A program made the position numbers and the translations under genes. Below are positions 8,182 through 17,450 of a DNA stretch of 64,000 bases, in pieces. Each line of letters begins with the position of its first letter. Within the stretch, counting starts at the first letter, position 1. The stretch is from Betaproteobacteria bacterium (GTDB taxonomy: Bacteria; Pseudomonadota; Gammaproteobacteria; Burkholderiales; Casimicrobiaceae), in the NCBI GenBank assembly GCA_016717855.1, contig JADKEV010000024.1, positions 44,227 to 108,226 on the forward strand, written 5' to 3'. A model generated the notes under the pieces. The model saw nothing but the letters and a program-made list of their open reading frames with translations. It was not told the DNA's origin and searched no databases.

Positions 8182-8859
8182 ATGACCAACAAGAAGAAAC
8201 AGATCAGCGCGCCGGCCGCCAACGGGGCGGACCTCGAACGCGCATTACGCCATTACGACGGGCTCGCGCCGAACTACGACTACGCGACCCGGCGGATCGA
8301 CGGCGTCCGGGCGCGCGCCATCGCGGCGCTGCGGCTGCGGCCGGGCGATGTCGTGCTCGACGCCGGCTGTGGCACCGGTTTTTGTTTCCGGATGATCGAA
8401 GACGCGATCGGCCCCATCGGCCGCCTGATCGGAATCGAGCCGTCGCCGGCCATGCTGGCCCGCGCCCGCGGCCGCGTCGAAGACGCGGGCTGGAACAATG
8501 TCACGCTGCTCAACGCCAGCGGCGAAGCGGCGCGGCTGCCCGCGGCGCCCACCGCCATCCTGTTCAGCTACACCCACGACCTGATCCGGTCGCGCCCGGG
8601 CCTCGCCAACCTGTTTTGGCAGTCGCGGCCGGGCTCGCGCATCGCTGCGGCCGGCACGCAGTTGTTCCCGCGCTGGTTTTTCCCCGGCAACTGGTACCTG
8701 CATTACTCCCATCGCGGCTACATCACCAACTTCGAAAGTTTCGACGCGCCGTGGCGGATACTCGGCGAGCATCTTGACGGATTCACGGTCAGCCGCCAGT
8801 TTCCCGGCGAGCGTTACCTGGCGAGCGGCACGCTGCGGGCCGCCGAAGCCGGCGCCTGA
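8182..8859 (+). CDS. Class I SAM-dependent methyltransferase
   Basis: The 225-aa protein has motif I VVLDAGCGTGFCFRMI, an acidic post-I strand (IGIEPSPAMLARARGRVEDAGW) and a ubiE-like HYDGLAPNYDYATRRIDGVRARAI start, so it is a Rossmann methyltransferase. The second half (RWFFPGNWYLHYSHRGYITNFESFDAPW) resembles methyltransferases often labelled UbiE- or phosphatidylethanolamine-methyltransferase-like. The substrate cannot be told from sequence. It stands 75 bp after trmL on the same strand. Confidence 0.85.
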   Translation: MTNKKKQISAPAANGADLERALRHYDGLAPNYDYATRRIDGVRARAIAALRLRPGDVVLDAGCGTGFCFRMIEDAIGPIGRLIGIEPSPAMLARARGRVEDAGWNNVTLLNASGEAARLPAAPTAILFSYTHDLIRSRPGLANLFWQSRPGSRIAAAGTQLFPRWFFPGNWYLHYSHRGYITNFESFDAPWRILGEHLDGFTVSRQFPGERYLASGTLRAAEAGA

Positions 8860-8960
8860 CCGCACTGGCGTCCGCGCCGACCGGCGGGACGCTGGCGGGC
8901 GCCGTGGATTGTGGCATTCTACGGTCGCGGTGGTTCAAGCGTTCCTTGCCGTTTCATTCG

Positions 8961-9488
8961 ATGAAATCCCCTGCCATGCACAGACACGCCGTCAGCCTGT
9001 TGTTCATCCTCGCCCTGCTGGTCAGCGTCCCGGCGCGCGCCGGAAGCGACCTCAAGCCCTGGACCGGCGGGCCGACGCCACAGCTGTCGCTGCGCGACCT
9101 CGCCGGCCAACCGGTCAGCCTGGCCGATCTCAAGGGCAAGGTGGTCCTGGTGAACTTCTGGGCGACCTGGTGCGCGCCGTGCATCGAGGAAATGCCGTCG
9201 ATGCAGCGCCTGCGGGACAAGCTCGGCCTGGCCGGATTCGAGGTCCTCGCCGTGAATTTTCAGGAAGGCGCCGCGAGGATCGGCGACTTCCTGAAAAAGC
9301 GCCCGCTCCAGCTCACCATCCTGCGGGACCATGACGGGACCGCCCGCACCGCCTGGGGCGTGCGCGTCTTCCCCACCAGCTTCGTCATCGACACCGACCA
9401 GCGCATCCGCTACACGGTGACCGGCGACGTCGACTGGACTTCACCGAAGGTCGAAGGCCAGATCCGGGCGCTGCTGCCGAAATCCTGA
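8961..9488 (+). CDS. TlpA/ResA-like periplasmic thioredoxin
   Basis: This is an exported thiol-disulfide reductase of the TlpA family. The 175-aa protein has an N-terminal signal (MHRHAVSLLFILALLVSVPARA), then a thioredoxin fold with the TlpA-type LADLKGKVVLVNFWATWCAPC segment (active-site C71 and C74), and the cis-proline region RVFPTSFVIDTDQRIRY. Family members reduce apocytochromes or other periplasmic disulfides. Nothing nearby points to one partner. The start could be the ATG at 8961 or at 8976. Confidence 0.9.
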   Translation: MKSPAMHRHAVSLLFILALLVSVPARAGSDLKPWTGGPTPQLSLRDLAGQPVSLADLKGKVVLVNFWATWCAPCIEEMPSMQRLRDKLGLAGFEVLAVNFQEGAARIGDFLKKRPLQLTILRDHDGTARTAWGVRVFPTSFVIDTDQRIRYTVTGDVDWTSPKVEGQIRALLPKS

Positions 9489-9506
9489 GTACTGCCGCCG
9501 GGCCGC

Positions 9507-9854
9507 TTACTTCTGCTTCGCGCTCCCGTTCTCGTTGGCCGCGCGCAGCGCGGCGCCCCACGCCAGCTTCGACCACTCCACCATCGCGTCCGCGCTGTCG
9601 AAGACGTCCTCGGGTGCGGCGAAATAGCTGAACGAGACGGGCTTGCCGCGCTGGATGTAGCGGAAGGGTTCGAGCCCTCGCGCCTCGAACCGCGCGCGGG
9701 TCTCGCCATCGGCCTTGAAGTAGAGCGCGTCATCGATAATCAGCGCGAACATCAGGCCGTCGCGAAAAACACCGTGCCCGCCGAACATCGCACGTATCGT
9801 CACCGATCCGAAACCGGCCATCTGCTCCCCGACAAAGTCCGCGAATTCGTGCAT
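9507..9854 (-). CDS. TfoX N-terminal domain protein
   Basis: The 115-aa protein consists only of the TfoX N-terminal domain: FVGEQMAGFGSVTIRAMFGGHGVFRDGLMFALI followed by DALYFKADGETRARFEARG and PVSFSYFAAPEDV. The full-length TfoX/Sxy protein activates competence genes. Short one-domain forms are common in proteobacteria and their role is not known. It ends 18 bp from the end of the converging TlpA-like gene. The ATG at 9854 is the only good start. Confidence 0.9.
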   Translation of the reverse strand: MHEFADFVGEQMAGFGSVTIRAMFGGHGVFRDGLMFALIIDDALYFKADGETRARFEARGLEPFRYIQRGKPVSFSYFAAPEDVFDSADAMVEWSKLAWGAALRAANENGSAKQK

Positions 9855-9911
9855 CGGCTCTTGCGCCCGTTCATTCCCCCAGGTACGAAAATCATACCTC
9901 GACCGGCGAAT

Positions 9912-11057
9912 TCATGGTGCGCGGGGAACGCCCTTGAGCAGCCGGCCCAGCTGTTCGGCCGTATCGGCCAGCAGGCCCGGCGAATCGGCGATGGCCTGGG
10001 CCAGCGTCATCGGACCGAAGACCAGCGAGAAACAGCCGGCGAAAGTCCCGCCCAGCGCCGGCAGTGCCGCGCGCTCGATGCCCCCCGAGAGCAGCGTCGC
10101 GGGCACGCCCCGCAGCGCCGCACGCCGCGCCACGACTTGCGGGGTCTTGCCCAGCAGCGTCTGCAAGTCGCTACGGCCTTCGCCGGTGATCAGCCAGTCC
10201 GCGCCGGCGAGCGCGGCGTCGAGCCCCAGCAGGTCCGCGATGACCTCGGCCCCGGAGCGGAACTCGGCCCCGAGCAATTGCAGCGCGAAGCCCAGGCCGC
10301 CGGCCGCGCCGGCGCCAGGGTTGTCCGCGGCGCGCCGTCCCACCGCCGCTTCGGCGAGGCGCGCGAAGCCGGCGATCGCGCCGTCGTAGTGCTCTTGGAG
10401 CTCGGGCGTCACGCCCTTTTGCGGACCGAAAATCGCGGTCGCCCCGCGCGCCCCGGTCAGCGGGTTGTTGACGTCGGACATGATGGTGATGCGGCTGGCG
10501 GCAAGGCGCGGTTCCAGCGCCGACACGTCGACCCGCCGCACTTGCGCCAGCGCCTCCGGCCGGGGCGGGATTGCGCGCTCGTCGTCGCCGAGCAGGCGCG
10601 CGCCGAGCCCGGCGAGCAGGCCGGCGCCGCCGTCGTTGGTCGAACTGCCGCCCAGCCCGATCAGGAAATCGCGGATGCCCAGGTCGAGCGCATGGCGGAT
10701 CAACTCGCCTACGCCTTGCGTCGAGCGCTCGCCGACCGGCGCGGCCATGCCGGCAGGATCGGTGATGCCGACGACCTGCGCGATCTCGATCACCGCCAGC
10801 GGCCGCCCGTCGCGTTCGACGATGCCGACTGCCGCCGCGATCGCGTGCCCGGCCGCGCCGCCGACCCTCGCGATCCGCCGCTCCCCGCCCGCGCTCAAGA
10901 CCGCGTCCAGCGTGCCTTCGCCGCCATCGGCCATCGGCACCAGCACGCACGCCGCGTCCGGCCAGACCCGATGCAGCCCGGTTTCGATCGCGCGCGCAAC
11001 GGCGATCGCGGACAGCGAGCCCTTGAACGAATCGGGGGCGATGACGATCTTGTTCAT
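9912..11057 (-). CDS. glxK: Glycerate kinase type 1 (GlxK/GarK family)
   Basis: It phosphorylates D-glycerate, feeding glyoxylate or tartronate-semialdehyde breakdown into central metabolism. The 381-aa product opens with IVIAPDSFKGSLSAIAVARAIE and has the family motifs VPMADGGEGTLDAVL, GLGGSSTNDGGAGLLAGLG, DVNNPLTGARGATAIFGPQKG and WLITGEGRSDLQTLLGKTP. No other glyoxylate-pathway gene is adjacent, so it appears to be a stand-alone copy. It is followed after about 90 bp by the threonylcarbamoyl-AMP synthase gene on the same strand. Confidence 0.96.
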   Translation of the reverse strand: MNKIVIAPDSFKGSLSAIAVARAIETGLHRVWPDAACVLVPMADGGEGTLDAVLSAGGERRIARVGGAAGHAIAAAVGIVERDGRPLAVIEIAQVVGITDPAGMAAPVGERSTQGVGELIRHALDLGIRDFLIGLGGSSTNDGGAGLLAGLGARLLGDDERAIPPRPEALAQVRRVDVSALEPRLAASRITIMSDVNNPLTGARGATAIFGPQKGVTPELQEHYDGAIAGFARLAEAAVGRRAADNPGAGAAGGLGFALQLLGAEFRSGAEVIADLLGLDAALAGADWLITGEGRSDLQTLLGKTPQVVARRAALRGVPATLLSGGIERAALPALGGTFAGCFSLVFGPMTLAQAIADSPGLLADTAEQLGRLLKGVPRAP

Positions 11058-11145
11058 CGCCGCGCGCGCCTCGCGCAGCGCCCGACCTGCCGGCCGCGGC
11101 CCGCGCCGATGCGCGGTTGCAGAGCGTCGCCCGCGCTCGCCGCCA

Positions 11146-12129
11146 TCAGCGTTGCTCCCGGTGCGTCGCGCGGGTCAGCCTGTCGTTGACCGCAAGCCAG
11201 TCGACCGCCGCGGGCGGTTCCTCGACCAGGATCAGGTCCATGCCCGCCGCATCGAGCAGGCGCAACTCCGCATACAGCACGCGCGCGTACGACGACCACT
11301 CCGGGCCGGCCTGCCGCCAGACTCCCTTGAAATCGTCGAAGCGCACGGCGCTGCGGGCCAGCACGCCGACCCTCCGGCCGGCGCGCGCGGCGGTGCGATA
11401 GGCCTGCGCGATCGCGAACGGCTTGACGAGCTGCGTCTCGGTCTTCGGCGCGTAGTGCGACGGCAGGCCGCCGGAGACCCGCGGCGACCTCGCGGTCTGC
11501 GGCAGCGGCGCGTAGCCCAGGACTTCGGCCAGCTGCGTGGTCGACACGCCCCCCGGGCGCAACAGGACCGCGGCGCCGCGGGTGAAGTCGATGATGGTCG
11601 ACTCGATGCCGACGTCGCACGGGCCGCCGTCGAGGATCAGCGGCAATTCGTCGCCGAACTCGTCCGCGACATGCTGCGCGGTCGTCGGGCTGACGCGGCC
11701 GAAGCGGTTGGCCGAGGGCGCCGCGATGCCGCCGCCGAATTCGCGCAGCAGGCGCTGCGCCAGTTTGTGGCTGGGGAAGCGCAGGCCCACCTTGCCCTGC
11801 CCGCCGGTCACCACATCGGGCACGTGTACGCTCTTGGGCAGGATCAGGGTCAGCGGGCCTGGGGTGAACTTCTCGATCAGGAGCCGCGCGGCGGGCGGTA
11901 TGCGGCGGGCCCAGCGATCGAGGTCGGCGGTCGAGGCCAGGTGGACGATGACCGGATGATTCGCCGGGCGCCCCTTGATCGCGAACAGCTTGACCACCGC
12001 CTGCGCATTGGCGGCATCCGCGCCCAGCCCATAGACCGTCTCGGTTGGAAAGCCGACCAGTTCGCCCGCGCGCAGCCGCTGCACGGCCAGCGCGACGGCG
12101 TCGGTCGACGGCGCGCGAATAGTGGTCAA
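11146..12129 (-). CDS. sua5: L-threonylcarbamoyladenylate synthase, Sua5 type
   Basis: It makes threonylcarbamoyl-AMP from threonine, bicarbonate and ATP, the first step of the universal t6A37 tRNA modification. The 327-aa protein has the YrdC-type core (LVGFPTETVYGLGADA, KGRPANHPVIVHLA, APSANRFGRVSPTTA, CDVGIESTIIDF), a linker ending SGGLPSHYAPKT, and the extra C-terminal Sua5 domain that short TsaC/YrdC proteins lack. It starts with TTG at 12129; no ATG exists near the conserved N-terminus. The lpxL-type gene upstream ends 28 bp away, so the two may be co-transcribed. Confidence 0.95.
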   Translation of the reverse strand: MTTIRAPSTDAVALAVQRLRAGELVGFPTETVYGLGADAANAQAVVKLFAIKGRPANHPVIVHLASTADLDRWARRIPPAARLLIEKFTPGPLTLILPKSVHVPDVVTGGQGKVGLRFPSHKLAQRLLREFGGGIAAPSANRFGRVSPTTAQHVADEFGDELPLILDGGPCDVGIESTIIDFTRGAAVLLRPGGVSTTQLAEVLGYAPLPQTARSPRVSGGLPSHYAPKTETQLVKPFAIAQAYRTAARAGRRVGVLARSAVRFDDFKGVWRQAGPEWSSYARVLYAELRLLDAAGMDLILVEEPPAAVDWLAVNDRLTRATHREQR

Positions 12130-12157
12130 GAGCGCAGCTCCACAACGTATTGCATGT

Positions 12158-13027
12158 TCAATAGATCCTCGCTTGGCCCGCCGGCCTGGTCTTGAAGCGC
12201 TTGTGCACCCAGTAGTACTGCTCGGGCATTTCCCGCACGCGTGCCTCGATGAACTCGTTCATGCGCCGCGTGTCGGCCTCGATGTCGCCGGTCGGGAAGT
12301 CTTCCCACGCCGGATAGAACTTCGCGGCATAGCCTTCGCCGTCGGGCAACTGGCGCGTGACGACGGGCACGACGCGCGCGCGGCTGACCTGCGCCAGGCG
12401 GGCGAGCGCGGGAACCGTCGCCGTCGTCACCCCGAAGAATGGCACGAAAATCGACTCGCGCGGCCCGAAGTCCATGTCGGGCAGATAGTAGAACGCGAAG
12501 CCGTCGCGCAACGCGCGCACGACCGGCCGGATGCCGTCCTGCCGGGAAATGAGCACCGGGTCGCCGAAACGCTCGCGGCCGTGCCGCATCGCCGCGTCGA
12601 GCGCCGGGTTCTTCTGCTTGCCGTACATCGACGCGGTGCGCCACGCGATCGCCACGCGCACCCCGCCCATGTCCAGCCCGACGAAGTGCGGCGCGAGCAG
12701 CAGCACGGGGCGTCCCCGCACCGCTTCGAAGTGTTCGACCTCCTCCAGGCGCACGAACTGCGTCACGCGTTCCAGCGGCGCATACCACATCACGGCGCGC
12801 TCCATGATGGCGCGGCCCAGCGCCGAGAAGTGCCGGCGGGCGAGCGCGATACGCTCCGCCTCGGTGAGGCCGGGAAAGCACAGCCGCAGGTTGGTCAGCA
12901 CGACCTTGCGCCGCGGCACGGCGAGCCGGTAACCCAGCCAGCCGATGCCGCGCCCGAGGCGCGCGATCGCGCCGGCCGGCAACCACTGCGCCAGCCAGAT
13001 CAGGCCGAGTGCGAGACGCGTGAGCAT
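12158..13027 (-). CDS. Lipid A biosynthesis acyltransferase (LpxL/HtrB family), first paralogue
   Basis: It transfers a secondary acyl chain to Kdo-lipid A at the inner membrane. The 289-aa protein has an N-terminal membrane segment (RLALGLIWLAQWLPAGAIA), LTNLRLCFPGLTEAER, the catalytic HX4D motif in LLAPHFVGLD (H114, D119), FYYLPDMDFGPRESIFVPFFG, and the terminal EQYYWVHKRFKTRP. The start at 13027 aligns with family members; a TTG at 13075 is an upstream alternative. A second, frameshifted paralogue lies immediately upstream on the same strand, and the pair sits next to metK as in many betaproteobacteria. Confidence 0.94.
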   Translation of the reverse strand: MLTRLALGLIWLAQWLPAGAIARLGRGIGWLGYRLAVPRRKVVLTNLRLCFPGLTEAERIALARRHFSALGRAIMERAVMWYAPLERVTQFVRLEEVEHFEAVRGRPVLLLAPHFVGLDMGGVRVAIAWRTASMYGKQKNPALDAAMRHGRERFGDPVLISRQDGIRPVVRALRDGFAFYYLPDMDFGPRESIFVPFFGVTTATVPALARLAQVSRARVVPVVTRQLPDGEGYAAKFYPAWEDFPTGDIEADTRRMNEFIEARVREMPEQYYWVHKRFKTRPAGQARIY

Positions 13028-13121
13028 GGCGAATGGTGCGGCAGCCTTGGACAGGTCGTCACTAGGGCGCGGCAAGGGAAATTCGCCGCAGTGACCAGCC
13101 GGCGATTGTACCGTCCGCCGG

Positions 13122-14038
13122 TCAACTGTCGGCGCGCGCGGGTTGCACCGGCGGCCGTTGGGCCGGCGGCGGCGCTCCGGACGGCGCCTTGAACCGGTTG
13201 TACGACCACAGGTATTGCTCGGGACACCGGCGGATGATCGTCTCCTGAAATTCGTTCAGCGCGCGCGCGGCCGCTGTGTCGTCTGCCGGCAGCGGCGCGC
13301 GCAGCGGATGAAAGCTAAGCTCGAATCCCGCCGCATCGGGCAACCGCCTGCAGCACATGACCACGACCGCCGCGCCCGTCGCCTGCTGGAGCCTGCCGAT
13401 CAGCGTTGTCGTATAGGCGGGGCGCCCGAAAAAGTCGGCCATGACCCCATGGCCTTTCGCGGGCACCTGGTCGGGCAGGAGGCCGATCGCTTCCCCTTCT
13501 TCAGCGCCTGCAGCAGCGCGCGCACGCCGCGCGTGTCCGCGGTCGTCAGCCGGGCCTGCCCCTGCGCGCGGGCATGGCGCAGCACCGGGTCCAGCCAGGC
13601 GATCCGCGGCCGGCGGTACATGATGGTGATCTTCATGTTCTGCGCCAGGAACTGCCCCGCGACCTCGAAGGCGCCCAGATGCGAGGTGAGAAACATCACG
13701 CCCTTGCCGGCGGCGAACAGCGGTTGCACGGCATCCCAGGTCGCGTCCAGCCGGACCCTGGTCATCATGTCCTCGACGCGCCCGAACCACAGCGGGAGTA
13801 TTTCCATCATGCCCTTGCCCAGCTCGACCGCGCAGGCACGCGCGAAGCGCTCCACCGCAATGTCGCTCTCGCCCGCGATCCGCGCGCCGCGCACGTTGTC
13901 GACGATCCGCGCGCGCATCCCGGCAGACCGGGCGTAGACGAGGCGGCCGCCGGCCGCGCCGATCTTGTGCAGCCAGCGGAAGGGCAGCCGTGCGACGATC
14001 CGCAGCACGACCACGGCCAGCCATGACCCGAAGGGCAT
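13122..14038 (-). pseudogene. Lipid A biosynthesis acyltransferase, second paralogue, frameshifted
   Basis: Two overlapping minus-strand frames together make one LpxL/LpxM-type protein. The first frame gives MPFGSWLAVVVLRIVARLPF through the catalytic LTSHLGAFE to ALLQALKKG. The second resumes with EAIGLLPDQVPAKGHGVMAD and runs to CPEQYLWSYNRFKAP. The break is at a run of four C (plus strand 13493-13496). Adding one base restores a 305-aa protein of normal length with HX4E as active site. A homopolymer indel suggests sequencing error, or a very young mutation. The last 20 residues are proline-rich (APPPAQRPPVQPARADS), unlike the first paralogue. Confidence 0.88.
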
Positions 14039-14186
14039 CGCGTTCAAGCCAGGCGGCCGCCCCGACGCGCCGCCGGCGCGGGCAATCCGGGCTGGCGGCC
14101 GGGCCGCGCGCGCGGCGCGGACCGGAACGCTTGCGATCTTTGGTAGAATCCGGCGGTTATCTTGAGCAAAGTCAGGCAACCCATCA

Positions 14187-15359
<1,173 letters not shown>

Positions 15360-15457
15360 GCGGTCTGCTGCGCTTTTCGCCACAACCGCGTCGTGCGCAA
15401 CCGGATGGCGGGGCCGTGGATGCGCCGCGCAATGCGGCTTGCTGTATCCTAATGCCT

Positions 15458-15472
15458 TATGCAAATTGCATA
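15458..15472. promoter_or_regulatory. 15-bp perfect palindrome over the ribosome-binding region of the beta-propeller gene
   Basis: TATGCAAATTGCATA is symmetric about its central A and overlaps the start of the AGGAG ribosome-binding site of the gene at 15482. Its position suggests an operator or an RNA hairpin that could cover the binding site. No known regulator motif was recognised. Confidence 0.4.
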
Positions 15473-15481
15473 GGAGTCGTC

Positions 15482-16948
15482 ATGCTGACCCATGCGCGCT
15501 GGACACGTGTGCTGCTGCTCGCGCTCATGCTCAATGGCCATGCCGGGGCCGCGGCGCTGACCCCCATCGCCCTGCCCGGTATCGCCGACTCCGTCATCGC
15601 GCTCCCCGGCGGCGACCTGCTTTTCAACGACACCCACGGACCGACGCTGTCGCGGTATGTGCCCGCCACCGGCGAGGTGATCGAGATCCCGATGCTCACG
15701 CCCCAGACGCGCAACGCGGTGCTTGGCGCCGACGGCCGCGTCTGGTTCACCATCGACAGCACGCGGCAGATCGGCCGCTACGCGCTGTTGTCCGGCCTGC
15801 TGGACCTGTTCCCGTTGCCTGACAACGTCAGCGGGAGTTTCGGCGGCATCGTGCTCGGGCTTGACGGCAGCCTCTGGGCCACCGCAACGGAATCGAACCG
15901 GATCCTGCGCATCCTGCCTACCGGCCTGATGAGCACGTACGACCTGCCCAGCTTCGATCCACGGCCCATCGGCATCGCCCAGGGGCCGGACGGCAACATC
16001 TGGTTTGCCGAACGCAATGCGAAGAAGATCGGCCGCATCACGCCGACGGGCACGGTCACCGAGTTCGCGGTGCCCCCGCTGCTGGTCACCGGCCCGGCGC
16101 AGATCGTGCGCGGCAACGACGGCGGCCTGTGGTTCGCGACCGACGACGGCTTCGGCCGCGTGGCGACCAACGGCGTCATCACCGTGTTCCCGACGGGCCC
16201 GCAAACGGCCAGCGGGCGGCTGGTGCTCGCCCCCGACGGCACGCTGTGGCTCGCCACCGGCGACGGCGGCGTCATCCAGTTCACGCCGCCCTCGGGCATC
16301 ACGCGGCTGAAGCTCTGGGACCCGCCGGCGCAAAGCGCGGGCATGCTCTTCGACGCCGCGGGCAACCTGTACGTCACCGACGCGTCGTTGCGCCAGTTCG
16401 GCCGCGCAGCCAGGCTGGCCGGCGCCGGCGCGACGCCCGGGGATGCGGCGGTGATCGAGTTCTACAACAGCATCCTGAACCATTACTTCATCACGGCGAG
16501 CGCGGAAGAGGCGGCGGGCATCGACGCGGGCACGGCCGGACCCGGCTGGTCGCGGACCGGTGAGACCTGGGCCGCGTGGCTGGGCGGCCCGCTGCCCGGC
16601 GCCACCGAAGTCTGCCGCTTCTATGGCAACGCGGCCGTGAGCCCGCTCACCGGGCAGCGGCTGGGGCCGAACTCGCACTTCTACACGTTTCAGGGACCCG
16701 AATGCGAGCAGGTCAAGAACGATCCGGGCTGGGTGTACGAGGCGCCCAACAAGTACTTCACCGTGCAGCCGTTGGCGGGGCAATGTCCCGCCGGGACCCT
16801 GCCGGTCTTGCGCGCCTACAACAAGCGCTTTGCGCAGAACGATTCGAATCACCGCTACACGGTCAGGCAGGCAATTTACGACCAGATGACGGCCCAGGGC
16901 TGGCAAGGCGAAGGGGTCGTCATGTGCACGGCCACGGCTGCGCCGTAG
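15482..16948 (+). CDS. Exported beta-propeller (Vgb/streptogramin-lyase-like) protein with DUF5648 domain
   Basis: The 488-aa protein has a signal peptide (MLTHARWTRVLLLALMLNGHAGAAA), then repeats of the virginiamycin B lyase type (GPDGNIWFAERNAKKIGRITPTG, GNDGGLWFATDDGFGRVATNG, APDGTLWLATGDGGVIQF) that build a beta-propeller over residues 27-310. From about residue 324 comes a DUF5648 domain: EFYNSILNHYFITAS, IDAGTAGPGWSRTGETW, GPNSHFYTF, NDSNHRYT, EGVVMC. Vgb itself linearises streptogramin antibiotics, but most propellers of this type have other or unknown roles, so I do not claim lyase activity. GGAG lies seven bases before the ATG. The same C-terminal domain occurs in the M23 protein at 17451-19181. 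Confidence 0.85.
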   Translation: MLTHARWTRVLLLALMLNGHAGAAALTPIALPGIADSVIALPGGDLLFNDTHGPTLSRYVPATGEVIEIPMLTPQTRNAVLGADGRVWFTIDSTRQIGRYALLSGLLDLFPLPDNVSGSFGGIVLGLDGSLWATATESNRILRILPTGLMSTYDLPSFDPRPIGIAQGPDGNIWFAERNAKKIGRITPTGTVTEFAVPPLLVTGPAQIVRGNDGGLWFATDDGFGRVATNGVITVFPTGPQTASGRLVLAPDGTLWLATGDGGVIQFTPPSGITRLKLWDPPAQSAGMLFDAAGNLYVTDASLRQFGRAARLAGAGATPGDAAVIEFYNSILNHYFITASAEEAAGIDAGTAGPGWSRTGETWAAWLGGPLPGATEVCRFYGNAAVSPLTGQRLGPNSHFYTFQGPECEQVKNDPGWVYEAPNKYFTVQPLAGQCPAGTLPVLRAYNKRFAQNDSNHRYTVRQAIYDQMTAQGWQGEGVVMCTATAAP

Positions 16949-16985
16949 GCGTGCTGCCGGTTTGCCGGCGCGCCGCGCGGGAGCG

Positions 16986-17015
16986 AAAAAAAGCCGGTCG
17001 ACGCGGCGACCGGCT
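16986..17015 (-). terminator. Rho-independent terminator of the cytochrome c gene
   Basis: The 9-bp stem AGCCGGTCG / CGACCGGCT (16992-17000, 17007-17015) with a 6-base loop is followed on the minus strand by seven T (16986-16992). It lies 20 bp past the stop codon of the small cytochrome c gene and also separates it from the converging propeller gene. Confidence 0.9.
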
Positions 17016-17034
17016 CATTTCTCCAGAGACCGGA

Positions 17035-17364
17035 TTACTTCAGGCTCAACACCCAGGCCACCAGCGTCTTGATGTCCGCGTCCGCGACCTGTGCGTTCGG
17101 GGGCATCGGCACCGGGCCCCACACGCCCGAGCCGCCGGCCTTGACCTTGGCGGCCAGCTTGGTCGCGGCGTCCTTGTCCGCCTTGTACTTGGCGGCGACT
17201 TCCTTGTACGCCGGGCCGATGATCTTCTTGTCGACGTTGTGGCAGGCGATGCAGCCGGACTTCTGGGCCAGCGCTTCGGCGGCCTTGGCGTCCACTTTGG
17301 CTTGCGCGAAAGCGCCGCCGGCAACCATCAAGCCCGAGGCGAGCAATGCAATTTGCAACTTCAT
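17035..17364 (-). CDS. Small periplasmic cytochrome c (c551/c552 type)
   Basis: This is a single-heme electron carrier of the cytochrome c class I, c551 type. The 109-aa precursor has a signal peptide (MKLQIALLASGLMVAGGAFA), heme-binding CIACH (C38, C41, H42), the KIIGPAYKEVAAKYK segment typical of c551/c552, and a methionine ligand in VPMPPN. A strong AGGAG lies before the ATG and a hairpin terminator follows, so it is probably a single-gene unit. It may deliver electrons to the oxidase encoded at the left end, which is a plausible but untested link. Confidence 0.95.
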   Translation of the reverse strand: MKLQIALLASGLMVAGGAFAQAKVDAKAAEALAQKSGCIACHNVDKKIIGPAYKEVAAKYKADKDAATKLAAKVKAGGSGVWGPVPMPPNAQVADADIKTLVAWVLSLK

Positions 17365-17450
17365 GAAAACTCCTGATCGTGAGGGATGAAAAAAAGTCCG
17401 GCGTGGATGATAACGGATACGCCTGGATACCGCCAGCAATCCGGTAACGC

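Noticed and set aside
14039..14186. A SAM or SAH riboswitch upstream of metK
   Set aside because: The 148-bp gap shows no recognisable conserved core of either class, though a covariance search was not possible.
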